This document shows positions 1 through 7,571 of a stretch of 64,000 nucleotides of DNA, in pieces. The first letter of the stretch is position 1. The number at the start of each line of letters is the position of its first letter. The position numbers and the translations under genes were made by a program. The stretch is taken from the NCBI GenBank assembly GCA_902799355.1, contig CADCAG010000006.1, forward strand, positions 1 through 64,000, given 5' to 3'. Source of the DNA: an uncultured Bacteroidales bacterium. GTDB lineage: Bacteria > Bacteroidota > Bacteroidia > Bacteroidales > Bacteroidaceae. The notes under the pieces were generated by a model. The model searched no databases. It saw only the letters and a program-made list of their open reading frames with translations, and was not told where the DNA came from.

Positions 1-339
1 GACGTATATGGCGACCCGAAGGTGTTCGGCAAGGCTATCGGTGGCGACATCACTTCGAACAAGAAGACCTACATGCTCATCAATGCCTTCAACCGTGCCA
101 ACAACAAACAACGCGCTGAACTGACGCGCTGGATTAGTGCCAAGACCTTCAACCGCGAGGTAAAGGTAGCGGAGGTTACCCGTCTGTACGATGAGATTGG
201 TATCCGTGAGCTCTGTGAGGAGAAAATCAACTACTATTTCCAGCTGGCCAGCCAGACACTCTCTGAAGTCAACGTACCAGAAGAGCGTAAGGCTCAGTTG
301 CGTCAGTATATGGACGAGCTGCTGCATCGTAATAAATAG
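1..339 (+). CDS. Polyprenyl (isoprenyl) diphosphate synthetase, C-terminal part
   Basis: The window opens inside this gene, frame 1, and it ends at the TAG at 337-339. The visible 112 residues begin DVYGDPKVFGKAIGGDI and continue with NKKTYMLINAF, which matches the region just after the second aspartate-rich motif of trans-isoprenyl diphosphate synthases, followed by the all-helical C-terminal end. These enzymes condense isopentenyl diphosphate onto allylic diphosphates in the cytoplasm for quinone or carrier-lipid synthesis. Chain length cannot be judged because the first aspartate-rich motif lies outside the window. It is followed after 36 nt by tatD in the same direction, with a hairpin between them. 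Confidence 0.85.
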   Translation, partial: DVYGDPKVFGKAIGGDITSNKKTYMLINAFNRANNKQRAELTRWISAKTFNREVKVAEVTRLYDEIGIRELCEEKINYYFQLASQTLSEVNVPEERKAQLRQYMDELLHRNK

Positions 340-347
340 CCACTACT

Positions 348-367
348 CCCAACGGTTCTCCGTTGGG
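348..367 (+). terminator. Hairpin between polyprenyl synthetase and tatD
   Basis: Perfect 8-bp stem CCCAACGG/CCGTTGGG with a TTCT loop, 8 nt after the upstream stop codon. It is followed by GGGTTCC rather than a T-run, so it may be an attenuator or RNA-stabilising hairpin more than a strong terminator. The same stem recurs at 48187-48209. Confidence 0.5.
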
Positions 368-375
368 TTCCAAAT

Positions 376-1167
376 ATGAAGTACATCGACACCCACTGCC
401 ACCTGGACGGCGAGGAGTTTGCCGCTGACCGCGACGCCGTGGTACAGCGAGCCCGCGAGGCTGGCTGTGCGAAGATATTCCTGCCAGCCATCGACGCCAA
501 GTCGTGCCAGACGGTGCTCGACACCTGCAACCGCTATCCCGACTACTGCTACCCCATGCTGGGCCTGCATCCTGAGGAGGTGAAGGCTGATTGGCGCGAG
601 CAACTGGCAACTATCAAGGATTTTCTGACATCAGCCATCATCGTCAGCGTATCACCCATCGCCATCGGCGAAGTCGGCCTCGACTACTATTGGAGTCGCG
701 AGTTCGAACAAGAGCAGTTGGAAGCCTTCGAGGAACAGGTCAAGTGGGCTGTAGAATTGCAACAGCCCTTGATGATTCATTGCCGCAAGGCACAGAATGA
801 GATGGTAGCTATATTAAAGAGGTACGCGAAAGACCTGCCTGGCGGCGTGTTCCACTGCTTCACAGGCAACGAACAGGAGGCCCGACAGCTGTTGGAGTTC
901 GACCGCTTCGTATTGGGTATCGGCGGTGTGCTGACCTTCAAAAAGAGTCACCTGCCCGAGGTGCTGCCCGCCTGTGTTCCCCTCGACCGCATCGTCTTAG
1001 AAACCGACGCCCCCTACATGGCCCCCGTCCCCATGCGTGGACAGCGCAACGAGTCAGCCTTCATTCGCCACGTCGTCACGCGTCTGGCCGATGCTTATGG
1101 CGTCAGCGAAGAGGAGATTTGCCGCCAGACTACTGCCACCGCCGAACGCATCTTCCATCTTACTTAA
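376..1167 (+). CDS. tatD: TatD family metal-dependent hydrolase / DNase
   Basis: A 263-residue protein of the usual length for TatD-type TIM-barrel hydrolases. Visible metal-site motifs in order are THCHLD (residues 6-11), GEVGLDYYW (about 97), MIHCRKA (about 132), FHCFTGN (about 160) and ETDAPYMAP near residue 210. Family members act as Mg-dependent 3'-5' exonucleases or D-aminoacyl-tRNA deacylases in the cytoplasm. The ATG at 376 is directly before the first motif, which fixes the start. It lies 36 nt behind the polyprenyl synthetase gene and probably shares its transcript, subject to the hairpin at 348-367. The exact substrate cannot be read from sequence. Confidence 0.9.
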   Translation: MKYIDTHCHLDGEEFAADRDAVVQRAREAGCAKIFLPAIDAKSCQTVLDTCNRYPDYCYPMLGLHPEEVKADWREQLATIKDFLTSAIIVSVSPIAIGEVGLDYYWSREFEQEQLEAFEEQVKWAVELQQPLMIHCRKAQNEMVAILKRYAKDLPGGVFHCFTGNEQEARQLLEFDRFVLGIGGVLTFKKSHLPEVLPACVPLDRIVLETDAPYMAPVPMRGQRNESAFIRHVVTRLADAYGVSEEEICRQTTATAERIFHLT

Positions 1168-1288
1168 AGTCGGCAAAAAACGAGTTTAAGACTGTCACAC
1201 TGACAAAACGCCGATGTACAGGGCGTTTGCAGTCTGTTCAGAGACTGTCAAGACTGGCAAGAGACTGACAACATTTGCTCCAGAAATC

Positions 1289-1358
1289 AGCTGTACCACT
1301 GCACGTATTAGCTGTACCTTTGCGTGTATTAGCTGTACCACTGCGCATATTAGCTGTA
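1289..1358. repeat. 21-bp tandem repeat with AGCTGTA core
   Basis: Three complete 21-nt units start at 1289, 1310 and 1331, each beginning AGCTGTACC and ending TATT, with a fourth partial AGCTGTA at 1352. The inner bases differ by a few substitutions. A related 21-nt-periodic array with the same AGCTGTA core lies at 39907-40020. No coding role is apparent. Confidence 0.75.
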
Positions 1359-1476
1359 GAAACAACAAATTCTCTAGAGAATTTCAGTCGTATACAGCTG
1401 ATACCCAAAAATTCTTAGAGGTCTGCCTGTCAGTCTTTCATCACAAAACATTTATCATTCATTTATCTTGATTTTC

Positions 1477-1507
1477 TTTGTTTTGTATAGAATAATCTGT
1501 ATCTTTG
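1477..1507 (+). promoter_or_regulatory. Promoter of the antitoxin-toxin pair
   Basis: TTTG at 1477-1480, 19-nt spacer, TATCTTTG at 1500-1507. This fits the Bacteroidetes -33/-7 consensus. Transcription should begin near 1514, about 23 nt before the ATG at 1537. Confidence 0.7.
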
Positions 1508-1536
1508 CACTCGTAAGGATATAATAGTGAACCAAG

Positions 1537-1863
1537 ATGAGCGACATCGTACATAATGATATAGCAAGTGAACCTGCAGCAGCTACTTATGGAATGAGTG
1601 CAGAGTTGCGTAATAGCAGTTTGTTGACTGAGGTCCAAAATCTTAGTCGAGAAGACAAACACTGTCTGGTCAGATATTTATATAATACAGATGAAGCCGG
1701 GCTTAATTCTTTTGAAGAACTGAATGACGATCACCAACCTTACACGCTGGATGAGCTCAATGCCCGAATTGACGAGGCTGAAGAAGAAATCGAACGTGGC
1801 GAAGGAAAGTCCTTTGACGAAATGATGGCAGGTTTCAGAAAAGAACTATTATGGCTCAAGTAA
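1537..1863 (+). CDS. Antitoxin-like protein (addiction module)
   Basis: A 108-residue acidic protein. Its C-terminal third, with YTLDELNARIDEAEEEIERG followed by EGKSFDEMMAGF, resembles the toxin-binding tail of Bacteroidetes antitoxins that pair with RelE/ParE toxins (a helix of the type ARIDEAxEEIxxGxGxSF). No N-terminal DNA-binding fold could be named. The downstream frame starts inside its last codons (ATG at 1851, 13-nt overlap), a typical antitoxin-toxin coupling. That partner is truncated, so this may be an orphan antitoxin. It has its own promoter at 1477-1507. The antitoxin assignment is inference from the tail and the gene order. Confidence 0.6.
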   Translation: MSDIVHNDIASEPAAATYGMSAELRNSSLLTEVQNLSREDKHCLVRYLYNTDEAGLNSFEELNDDHQPYTLDELNARIDEAEEEIERGEGKSFDEMMAGFRKELLWLK

Positions 1864-2030
1864 AGTGGCAGAAGAGGGCAGAAAACGAACTCTACAGATA
1901 TCTTGTTAAAGGGGTTATTGAATTTGGTGAAACAACGGCAAATAATTTTGCTGCAAAGGTATCATCGCTCAATAAAGATTTAGAAAAATTTCCAGAAATA
2001 GGATATCACGAACCGTTATTAAAAAAATGA
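1851..2030 (+). pseudogene. Truncated RelE/ParE-type toxin
   Basis: A 59-codon frame starting MAQVKWQKRAENELYRYL and ending FPEIGYHEPLLKK before a TGA. It matches the first 55-60 residues of RelE/ParE toxins of the Bacteroidetes type, which normally run to about 95-100 residues with a basic catalytic second half. That half is missing. Just past the A-run at 2021-2027, another frame reads IFWGSREYPNK to a stop at 2093-2095, which resembles the LWDxRxxPxK end of such toxins. An internal deletion plus frame change is therefore likely. The toxin is presumably inactive. Confidence 0.6.
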
Positions 2031-2197
2031 TTTTCTGGGGCTCCCGTGAGTACCCCAACAAAACAGGTGTCACACCTAAAACCTTGTACTACTGAGCGTT
2101 ACGTGTGACTGTGACAGCATTTTCCTTAATTATTTCTCTCTTATGGGTGCACTTCACCGAGTCGGTTAAATGAACGATAATAGATGGGACATCATTT

Positions 2198-2240
2198 AAC
2201 ATGCCTCAAACCCCGATATACAAAGGGTTTGAGGCATGTT
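2198..2240. repeat. Perfect 16-bp inverted repeat
   Basis: Arms AACATGCCTCAAACCC (2198-2213) and GGGTTTGAGGCATGTT (2225-2240) with an 11-nt loop. No T-run follows on either strand, so it is more like a palindromic element than a simple terminator. Its right arm continues into the 33-bp direct repeat shared with 4335-4367. Confidence 0.75.
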
Positions 2241-2261
2241 ATGTTAATAGGTTAATAGATT
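2229..2261. repeat. 33-bp direct repeat, copy 1
   Basis: Identical over 33 nt to 4335-4367; begins TTGAGGCATG and ends TTAATAGATT. The two copies bracket the 2.1-kb stretch with the outer-membrane protein, the polyvalent-kinase gene and the IS3 stump. Confidence 0.8.
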
Positions 2262-2334
2262 TTGCAAATTTCCTTTTTCTGACAGAACAGATCAGGTGTC
2301 TGTCCCTTGATTCATTCGGATGACAAAAGAAACT

Positions 2335-3090
2335 CTAGAAACAGTAGCCTACAACGAGTGTTGCTGTATGAATCTTAACCTTTTGAGCAATTTCCGAGAA
2401 ATCAGTACCATAAGAAGCGCCAATCAAGAACTGATTATTGATACAGGCTTTTAGTCCGACATGCCAACCGACCTGAAAGCGATTCCATGTTGCTGCATCG
2501 CTACCCATATCATTCTTATCAAAAAGGTCTAATTCCTTGTCTCCAAATTGTTCGTTTATCTGCTTCTGAGTTAATCCACTTTGTGCCAGCCTGGATAGCC
2601 CATTAGAAGTCCAGTTGTATTTTGCTTTAGCCTTACCAATGATGTTCAAGCGCATGTCGACTCCAATATACGGAATAAGGGCTAGTTTTGTATCAGGAAT
2701 GTGGAAAGTATATGCCAAACTAATGGGGATTTTTGCAGAAAACATCTTTACCTTCTCTTCTGGTCTTAAAAGCGTAGCTATTGATGTTTTCGTTACGCCC
2801 AATTCGTTGGCAACATCCTCGGTAATATCCTTAGAGTAAAAAGAATATTGTACACCTAATCCAGTCTCAATGTAGAGAGGTAAACTATGAGATAGACTAA
2901 AGGCCTTATTATAGCCAATACTTAATCCTGTAAAACTCTCTGATTCTCCTTTGTCTGGCACAAAAGAACTAGGATTCCACTGGAAATAGATTGTATTCCA
3001 TCCGTCGCTATTAGTATCGTTAGAAGATTGTGCAAACGACCCGATGCTTGTCATAAGCAACAATGCGATAATAGTTAGTTTTGTTATCAT
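2335..3090 (-). CDS. Outer-membrane beta-barrel protein, PorT-like
   Basis: A 251-residue protein with a signal peptide (MITKLTIIALLLMTSIGSFA, cleavage before QSS), alternating hydrophobic strands and a terminal aromatic-type strand ending VVGYCF. The pattern GLSIGYN, YIETGLGVQY and IPYIGVDMRLN is that of small Bacteroidetes porin-like barrels (PorT/OmpW-like). It would sit in the outer membrane; its function is unknown. It stands alone on the minus strand with its own promoter (3177-3208) and an approximately 80-nt leader, inside a stretch flanked by 33-bp direct repeats, so it may be part of an acquired cassette. Confidence 0.7.
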   Translation of the reverse strand: MITKLTIIALLLMTSIGSFAQSSNDTNSDGWNTIYFQWNPSSFVPDKGESESFTGLSIGYNKAFSLSHSLPLYIETGLGVQYSFYSKDITEDVANELGVTKTSIATLLRPEEKVKMFSAKIPISLAYTFHIPDTKLALIPYIGVDMRLNIIGKAKAKYNWTSNGLSRLAQSGLTQKQINEQFGDKELDLFDKNDMGSDAATWNRFQVGWHVGLKACINNQFLIGASYGTDFSEIAQKVKIHTATLVVGYCF

Positions 3091-3176
3091 CAGTTCATTA
3101 TTAATAGTTATATTATTTAATCGCTATTAGCCTTAGAATAGACTTCTTTTTGCAAGAGCTATGTAAATCTAAGGCA

Positions 3177-3208
3177 CAAAGATAGTAAAAAAATGAATGA
3201 AGTGCAAA
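3177..3208 (-). promoter_or_regulatory. Promoter of the outer-membrane protein gene
   Basis: On the minus strand TTTG (3205-3208), 20-nt spacer, TATCTTTG (3177-3184). Matches the Bacteroidetes consensus exactly. Confidence 0.75.
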
Positions 3209-3246
3209 ACAATTGACAATTTTTATATATAAATCTGGTATCTGTT

Positions 3247-3341
3247 TCACTCATCGCCCATACGATATTTGATGTCGTAGTTCTTCGACGAGCGAAGCGG
3301 CAGACCGAGCGAATGATGAAGTCGAGTTCTTCTTCCGTCAG
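3247..3341 (-). pseudogene. Frameshifted C-terminal coding remnant
   Basis: On the minus strand one frame reads LTEEELDFIIRS and, after a frame change near 3300, another reads GLPLRSSKNYDIKYRMGDE to a stop at 3247-3249. Joined, they look like the last 30 residues of a real protein. The NYDIKYRMG ending reminds me of C-termini of large Bacteroidetes DNA methyltransferase/restriction proteins, but this recollection is weak and the family should be treated as unidentified. Confidence 0.4.
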
Positions 3342-3390
3342 GCTTCAGATGTCACTCACCGTGTCATCTAATTGTTTTTTTCCATATTTG

Positions 3391-3421
3391 TTTGTTTATT
3401 CGGAGTTTTTTCTTAATTTTG
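3391..3421 (+). promoter_or_regulatory. Promoter of the polyvalent-kinase-domain gene
   Basis: TTTG at 3391-3394, 19-nt spacer, TAATTTTG at 3414-3421; ATG follows at 3444. Confidence 0.7.
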
Positions 3422-3443
3422 CAGCGGAAGTAACAAAACAAAG

Positions 3444-4058
3444 ATGAATCATGACATTTCTCAACCAGTTCCACAAGGAAGTGACGGAGCGCAAGATGCG
3501 GAAAATAGCCGCATCGCAGCAATCGCCGATCAGCTCGAGCGACTTTGCGCACAGCAAAATGTAAGTTGTTTCGAGACGGAACAGCGTGCCGCTGAGCAAA
3601 TGGCAAAAAGCCAAGGTTTCTGGATCCCTATGATGGATATCTTTAACCTTGGCGTTCCTGGTCCAAGCGGCAACGAAAACGACACCTACGTTGGAGAGAA
3701 AGTAATTTATAAAGTGAACAACCTGCTTAATAGTGGGAGTATTATTGGCTTGTTGCATAAGATTTTGATGCACAATACTCTTTTCCCAGACACCGCTTAT
3801 TCCTTTTATGGCTTTGCTGGGTTTGATGGACGCACCATCCAACCCGTTATTACCCAACCCAGAATAGCCAACGCTCATCCAGCCACAAAGATTCAGATTG
3901 ATACCTATATGGCTGCCCTCGGTTTCGAGAAAACAACTCAGGATGGCCGTTTCAGAAACAGCCAATACGAGGTTTGGGATATTGTACCTCGTAATGTTCT
4001 TGTTGATGCCGAAGGTGACATTTTTGTAGTCGATGCAGAAATCAAACATATTGGATAA
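3444..4058 (+). CDS. Putative polyvalent-protein kinase-domain protein
   Basis: A 204-residue protein without signal peptide. The stretch from about residue 74 contains GPSGNENDTYV, VIYKVNNLLNSGSIIGLL, YGFAGFDGRTIQPV, KIQIDTYMAALGFEK and ends YEVWDIVPRNVL...DIFVVDAEIK. This order is that of the kinase-like domain found in large polyvalent proteins of Bacteroidetes phages and conjugative elements, here as a small single-domain protein. The VWDxxPRNVLxD...VVDAEI end would correspond to the catalytic and metal-binding loops of a kinase fold (inference). It has its own promoter and lies next to an IS3 stump, so it is probably a leftover of mobile DNA. Whether it is active is unknown. Confidence 0.6.
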   Translation: MNHDISQPVPQGSDGAQDAENSRIAAIADQLERLCAQQNVSCFETEQRAAEQMAKSQGFWIPMMDIFNLGVPGPSGNENDTYVGEKVIYKVNNLLNSGSIIGLLHKILMHNTLFPDTAYSFYGFAGFDGRTIQPVITQPRIANAHPATKIQIDTYMAALGFEKTTQDGRFRNSQYEVWDIVPRNVLVDAEGDIFVVDAEIKHIG

Positions 4059-4203
4059 TACTATTCGTTTGATTCGTATTCTTCCCTTGTTATTGGCGTC
4101 TTTGGATCTACAATGAGCACTTCATCGTAGGTTAGGCCGTAAAGGTGAAGATACTATTTTTTTAGCAAATCACAACCAGTAGGCTGTGGTGCAGCTCCTG
4201 AAG

Positions 4204-4317
4204 TGAACCCAGAAAGTTGGACACAACTGAAAGGTTCAAATGAAAAAAGATTTTAGTTTAGAAGAAAAGTTGTCCACAATTGGTTTAGTATTCCAAGGCG
4301 AATCAGCTCAAAGTTAA
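4204..4317 (+). mobile_element. Truncated IS3 (IS150-like) insertion sequence, left end
   Basis: Begins TGAACCCAGAAAGTTGGACA, typical of IS3/IS150-group terminal repeats, followed by an ATG at 4240 whose frame starts MKKDFSLEEKLSTIGLVFQG. That is the first helix of the OrfA helix-turn-helix of such transposases. The frame stops at 4315-4317 after 25 residues, and the rest of orfA, all of orfB and the right end are absent. The break falls where homology to the 2198-2261 palindromic repeat begins, suggesting the deletion joined these two elements. Confidence 0.7.
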
Positions 4318-4334
4318 ACCACGATGTAAAGGGG

Positions 4335-4367
4335 TTGAGGCATGTTATGTTAATAGGTTAATAGATT
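4335..4367. repeat. 33-bp direct repeat, copy 2
   Basis: Identical to 2229-2261. Upstream bases (about 4313-4334) still resemble the loop and left arm of the palindrome at 2198-2240, but with a degraded left arm. Confidence 0.8.
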
Positions 4368-4388
4368 GTTTGGTGCGAACTCGTTTAA

Positions 4389-5897
4389 TCAAAAACCTAT
4401 CCTGCTTGATTGACGCAGTACTTTCTGGATTTCCCCATCTGCTGTCCTTACTATATCTATGGTGCCAAAGCGATAGAGAACAGTAGGCTGAGGGCCGAGG
4501 GCCGAGGGCTGAGCGCTGAGTCCCGTAGTATTTACGGTGAAGTCGAACGAGGCCAAGCCGCCAGTGACGGCCATATTCGTGATGGGTTTGGACATCAGCC
4601 TGGTGCCATCGAGATTGTCATTATTCAGCGTAGCAGCAGGTGACGAAGTATTGGTCAGCGAGTTGTTCTCCAGATCGGGATAAGCCCAATTAGAACGAGT
4701 ATACATGCTTTTCATGTTGTTGGCATGGAAGAGGTCATAGCGCTTACGGCTGGAAGAGTTGGGAGTTTGCTTCGTACTCGTCCAGATAGAGGGGTCGAAC
4801 TCAATATGGAAAACGAGGATGCCACTGCCAGGAAGACTGGCGTCCCACCCCGTCGGCTGGCGGTTCTCAACGATGTAATACTCATTCTCGCATCCGTCGT
4901 TGCGAATAAGATATGCCCTACCCTGTTCTGCTAATGCTGGCATAGCAGTTATCGTCGTTGTCTCTTCCAATTCTATAGGTTCGAGCCATCCCATCAACCA
5001 GCGTTCGTGGGCAGAATAGCCGGCAGGCTGGTAACCGTCACCATTGTAGTTACCATAGTCCATGAGATCCCAGTCGTTCACGGTTTTGCTGCCACTATAG
5101 TAAAAGTCGGGGAATCCAAAACAATGAGAATACTCATGGCAGATGGTGCCAAAGGATGTCGATGTAGTCTGCGAGTTGACCACTTCCTGCACACAGCAGT
5201 AACAGTCGACAAGATAGTCCTTATCACCAGCAGAAACGGGAATGGGGTCGCAATAGACTCCCTCTTGGCAATCTTTCAGGTGTTCAGTCATCCACCATTG
5301 GTGTGGCCAAATGGTATTGCTGGAAGTACTTGCGTTCATACCCTCGCCAGCGTAGACGATGAGCAGTTGGTTGATGTAGCCGTCGCCATTCCAGTCGTAT
5401 CGGCCCCAGTCGATATTCTGTGTCTTCAGGACATCCACGATATCCTCAACCAGATACTGCGAGTTCTCATCATCCGAATAAGTGCTGGCATATTTCTCGG
5501 CATCGCCACTGACCTGTACATAGACCAAGTCGAAGACGATGCTGAAGTCACCATAACTCTGGTCGTAGAAGTAGTCGTGGATGGAGCCCTTGAAAGGGTC
5601 TTCCAGCAAGTTCTTGGCATTGAAAACCTTGTTCCATTGTTCCAGGGCAGCGGTCTCGCCGTCTTGGAATGGGCGATCGTTGAATGCTACCAAAACAGTC
5701 AGCTGGTGACGCTCGCCATGATAGAAGTCGCCACCGGGTAATCTGCCCTCACTACATCCACGGCGGAGAAGCATACTCTGAGGACGTGGTGTACCACGAC
5801 GACAGCCCTGAAGTGTAATAACATCCTGTGCTGCCGCCGTCATGGTGAACAGCAGCAGCAACAGGAATAGTGATATCTTCTTTCTTACATCCAACAT
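4389..5897 (-). CDS. M6 family (immune inhibitor A-like) metalloprotease
   Basis: A 502-residue secreted protease with signal peptide (KKISLFLLLLLFTMTAAAQ). Family features in order: HQLTVLVAFNDRPF near 65, GSIHDYFYDQSYGDFSIVFD near 105, WNGDGYINQLLIVYAGEG near 170, the zinc motif HEYSHCFGFPDFYY near 258 and WDLMDYGNYNGDGYQPAGYS near 280. It would hydrolyse proteins outside the inner membrane. The C-terminus has a linker encoded by a G-rich 14-nt-type repeat (4487-4520), then a tail YRFGTIDIVRTADGEIQKVL like C-terminal modules of other secreted Prevotella proteins. It starts 1 nt after the fumarase stop and so is probably the last gene of the hflX-fumarase operon. Confidence 0.85.
   Translation of the reverse strand: MLDVRKKISLFLLLLLFTMTAAAQDVITLQGCRRGTPRPQSMLLRRGCSEGRLPGGDFYHGERHQLTVLVAFNDRPFQDGETAALEQWNKVFNAKNLLEDPFKGSIHDYFYDQSYGDFSIVFDLVYVQVSGDAEKYASTYSDDENSQYLVEDIVDVLKTQNIDWGRYDWNGDGYINQLLIVYAGEGMNASTSSNTIWPHQWWMTEHLKDCQEGVYCDPIPVSAGDKDYLVDCYCCVQEVVNSQTTSTSFGTICHEYSHCFGFPDFYYSGSKTVNDWDLMDYGNYNGDGYQPAGYSAHERWLMGWLEPIELEETTTITAMPALAEQGRAYLIRNDGCENEYYIVENRQPTGWDASLPGSGILVFHIEFDPSIWTSTKQTPNSSSRKRYDLFHANNMKSMYTRSNWAYPDLENNSLTNTSSPAATLNNDNLDGTRLMSKPITNMAVTGGLASFDFTVNTTGLSAQPSALGPQPTVLYRFGTIDIVRTADGEIQKVLRQSSRIGF
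4487..4520. repeat. G-rich short tandem repeat in M6 protease gene
   Basis: Imperfect repetition of CTGAGGGC/CGAGGGC blocks. On the minus strand it encodes the linker GLSAQPSALGPQPTVL just before the C-terminal tail of the protease. The composition is unlike the flanking coding sequence. Confidence 0.6.
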
Positions 5898-5898
5898 C

Positions 5899-7548
5899 TT
5901 ACTTTCCCTTCGGGCACCATGGCTTCAACTGCTTGAAGAAGTCGTTGCCCTTGTCATCCACCAGGATGAATGCAGGGAAGTCTTCAACGTCAATCTTCCA
6001 CACAGCCTCCATACCCAATTCAGGATATTCTACGCACTCGATGCTCTTGATAGAACTCTGAGAGAGGACGGCAGCAACACCACCGATGGTACCCAGATAG
6101 AAACCACCGTGCTTCTTACAAGCCTCGGTAACGACGTCTGAACGGTTACCCTTAGCAATCATGACGAGACTTGCGCCATTAGCCTGGAACTCATCCACAT
6201 AGGGATCCATGCGGTTAGCGGTGGTCGGACCCATAGAGCCACAAGGATAGCCCTCTGGCGTCTTGGCAGGTCCTGCATAGAGCACAGGATACTTCTTGAA
6301 GTAGTCGGGCATACCCTCGCCAGCATCCAGACGAGCCTTCAGCTTAGCGTGAGCGATGTCGCGAGCCACGATGATAGTACCCTTCAGGTTCACGCGAGTA
6401 GAAACAGGATACTTAGAGAGCTCCTTGCGAACAGCATCGATACCCTCGTTCAGGTCAATCTCGATACCCTTGCCACCCTCACCGGGCTTGCGCAGTTCCT
6501 CAGGAATCAGCTCTGTGGGGTTGGCATCCATCTTCTCCAACCAGATACCGTCGGCATTGATCTTGGCCTTGATATTACGGTCAGCAGAGCAGCTGACACC
6601 CATACCAATAGGACAGCTGGCACCATGACGAGGCAGACGGATGACGCGGATGTCGTGAGCCAGATACTTACCACCAAACTGTGCACCCAAGCCAATCTTC
6701 TGAGCCTCAACAATCAGCTTCTGCTCCAGGTCTACATCGCGGAAAGCACGACCAGTCTCATCGCCCGTGGTGGGCAGACCGTCGTAGAACTTGATAGAAG
6801 CGAGCTTCACCGTCAGCAGGTTCTTCTCAGCAGAAGTACCACCGATGACGAAGGCAATATGATAAGGAGGACAAGCAGCAGTACCCAGCGACTTCATCTT
6901 CTCTACCAAGAATGGGATGAGTGTACCCTCGTTCTGGATGGTAGCCTTGGTCATAGGATAGAAGTAGGTCTTGTTGGCAGAACCACCACCCTTAGCAACC
7001 ATCACAAACTTATACTCTGCACCCTCAGTAGCCTCGATGTCAATCTGTGCAGGCAGGTTGCAACGGGTGTTCACCTCGTCATACATATTCAGAGGAGCAT
7101 TCTGAGAATAGCGCAGGTTGTCCTGTGTAAAGGTGTTGAACACACCCAGGCTCAGTGCCTCTTCATCCTCAAAGCCAGTCCAGATCTGCTGACCCTTCTC
7201 ACCATGGATGATAGCGGTACCCGTATCCTGACAGAAAGGCAGGATGCCCTTAGCGGCAGTCTCAGCATTGCGCAGGAACTGCAGAGCCACATACTTATCA
7301 TTCTCTGAAGCCTCGGGGTCGGTGAGAATCTTTGCCACCTGTTCGTTATGCTCACGACGCAGCATGAACTCCACATCGTGGAAGGCCTGCTGAGCCAGCA
7401 GTGTCAATGCCTCCTTCGACACCTTAACGATAGTCTTTCCCTCGAACTCTGACGTTGTCACGCCTTCTTTACTCAACAAGCGGTACTCCGTCTTGTCTTC
7501 GCCCACCTGAAACATTGGGGCATACTTAAATTCAACTGCTTTTGCCAT
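5899..7548 (-). CDS. Fumarate hydratase, class I (iron-sulfur)
   Basis: A 549-residue protein aligned throughout with the heat-labile 4Fe-4S class I fumarases (FumA/FumB type, about 548 residues). The three likely cluster cysteines are C106 ([10 protein letters not shown]), C226 (GTAACPPYH) and C320 ([10 protein letters not shown]). Other conserved blocks include GGGSANKT and the C-terminal half [20 protein letters not shown]. It interconverts fumarate and malate in the cytoplasm, part of the reductive branch that makes succinate in these anaerobes. It lies between the M16 protease gene (23-nt gap) and the M6 protease gene (1-nt gap) on the same strand, which implies one transcript although the functions look unrelated. 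Confidence 0.95.
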   Translation of the reverse strand: MAKAVEFKYAPMFQVGEDKTEYRLLSKEGVTTSEFEGKTIVKVSKEALTLLAQQAFHDVEFMLRREHNEQVAKILTDPEASENDKYVALQFLRNAETAAKGILPFCQDTGTAIIHGEKGQQIWTGFEDEEALSLGVFNTFTQDNLRYSQNAPLNMYDEVNTRCNLPAQIDIEATEGAEYKFVMVAKGGGSANKTYFYPMTKATIQNEGTLIPFLVEKMKSLGTAACPPYHIAFVIGGTSAEKNLLTVKLASIKFYDGLPTTGDETGRAFRDVDLEQKLIVEAQKIGLGAQFGGKYLAHDIRVIRLPRHGASCPIGMGVSCSADRNIKAKINADGIWLEKMDANPTELIPEELRKPGEGGKGIEIDLNEGIDAVRKELSKYPVSTRVNLKGTIIVARDIAHAKLKARLDAGEGMPDYFKKYPVLYAGPAKTPEGYPCGSMGPTTANRMDPYVDEFQANGASLVMIAKGNRSDVVTEACKKHGGFYLGTIGGVAAVLSQSSIKSIECVEYPELGMEAVWKIDVEDFPAFILVDDKGNDFFKQLKPWCPKGK

Positions 7549-7571
7549 AAATATATGTATTTGTTAGTTTA

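Larger units (their letters stand above)
1168..1536. other. Non-coding gap with 21-bp repeats and a promoter
   Basis: No convincing gene is seen. The stretch holds a 21-bp tandem repeat array (1289-1358), a perfect 18-bp palindrome AAATTCTCTAGAGAATTT (1367-1384) and an inverted TACAGCT (1393-1399), and ends with a promoter at 1477-1507. An 85-codon open frame across the repeats (1214-1471) is low-complexity and was not accepted. Confidence 0.7.
2031..2334. other. Gap with large palindrome, no intact gene
   Basis: Contains the decayed toxin tail (to 2095), a perfect 16-bp inverted repeat (2198-2240) and the first copy of a 33-bp direct repeat (2229-2261). Nothing else coding is seen. Confidence 0.6.
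3091..3443. other. Divergent intergenic region with a gene remnant
   Basis: Between two divergent genes. It holds the minus-strand promoter 3177-3208, a decayed coding remnant 3247-3341 and the plus-strand promoter 3391-3421. Nothing else is recognised. Confidence 0.65.
4059..4388. other. Gap with IS3-family stump and repeat copy 2
   Basis: No complete gene. 4204-4317 is the left end of an IS3-family element, and 4335-4367 is the second copy of the 33-bp direct repeat. The bases from 4059 to 4203 show nothing recognisable. Confidence 0.65.

Noticed and set aside
1214-1471. 85-codon open frame across the 21-bp repeats
   Set aside because: Encodes SCTTARISCTFACISC-type repeats because the period is 21 nt; no start signal. 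Treated as non-coding.
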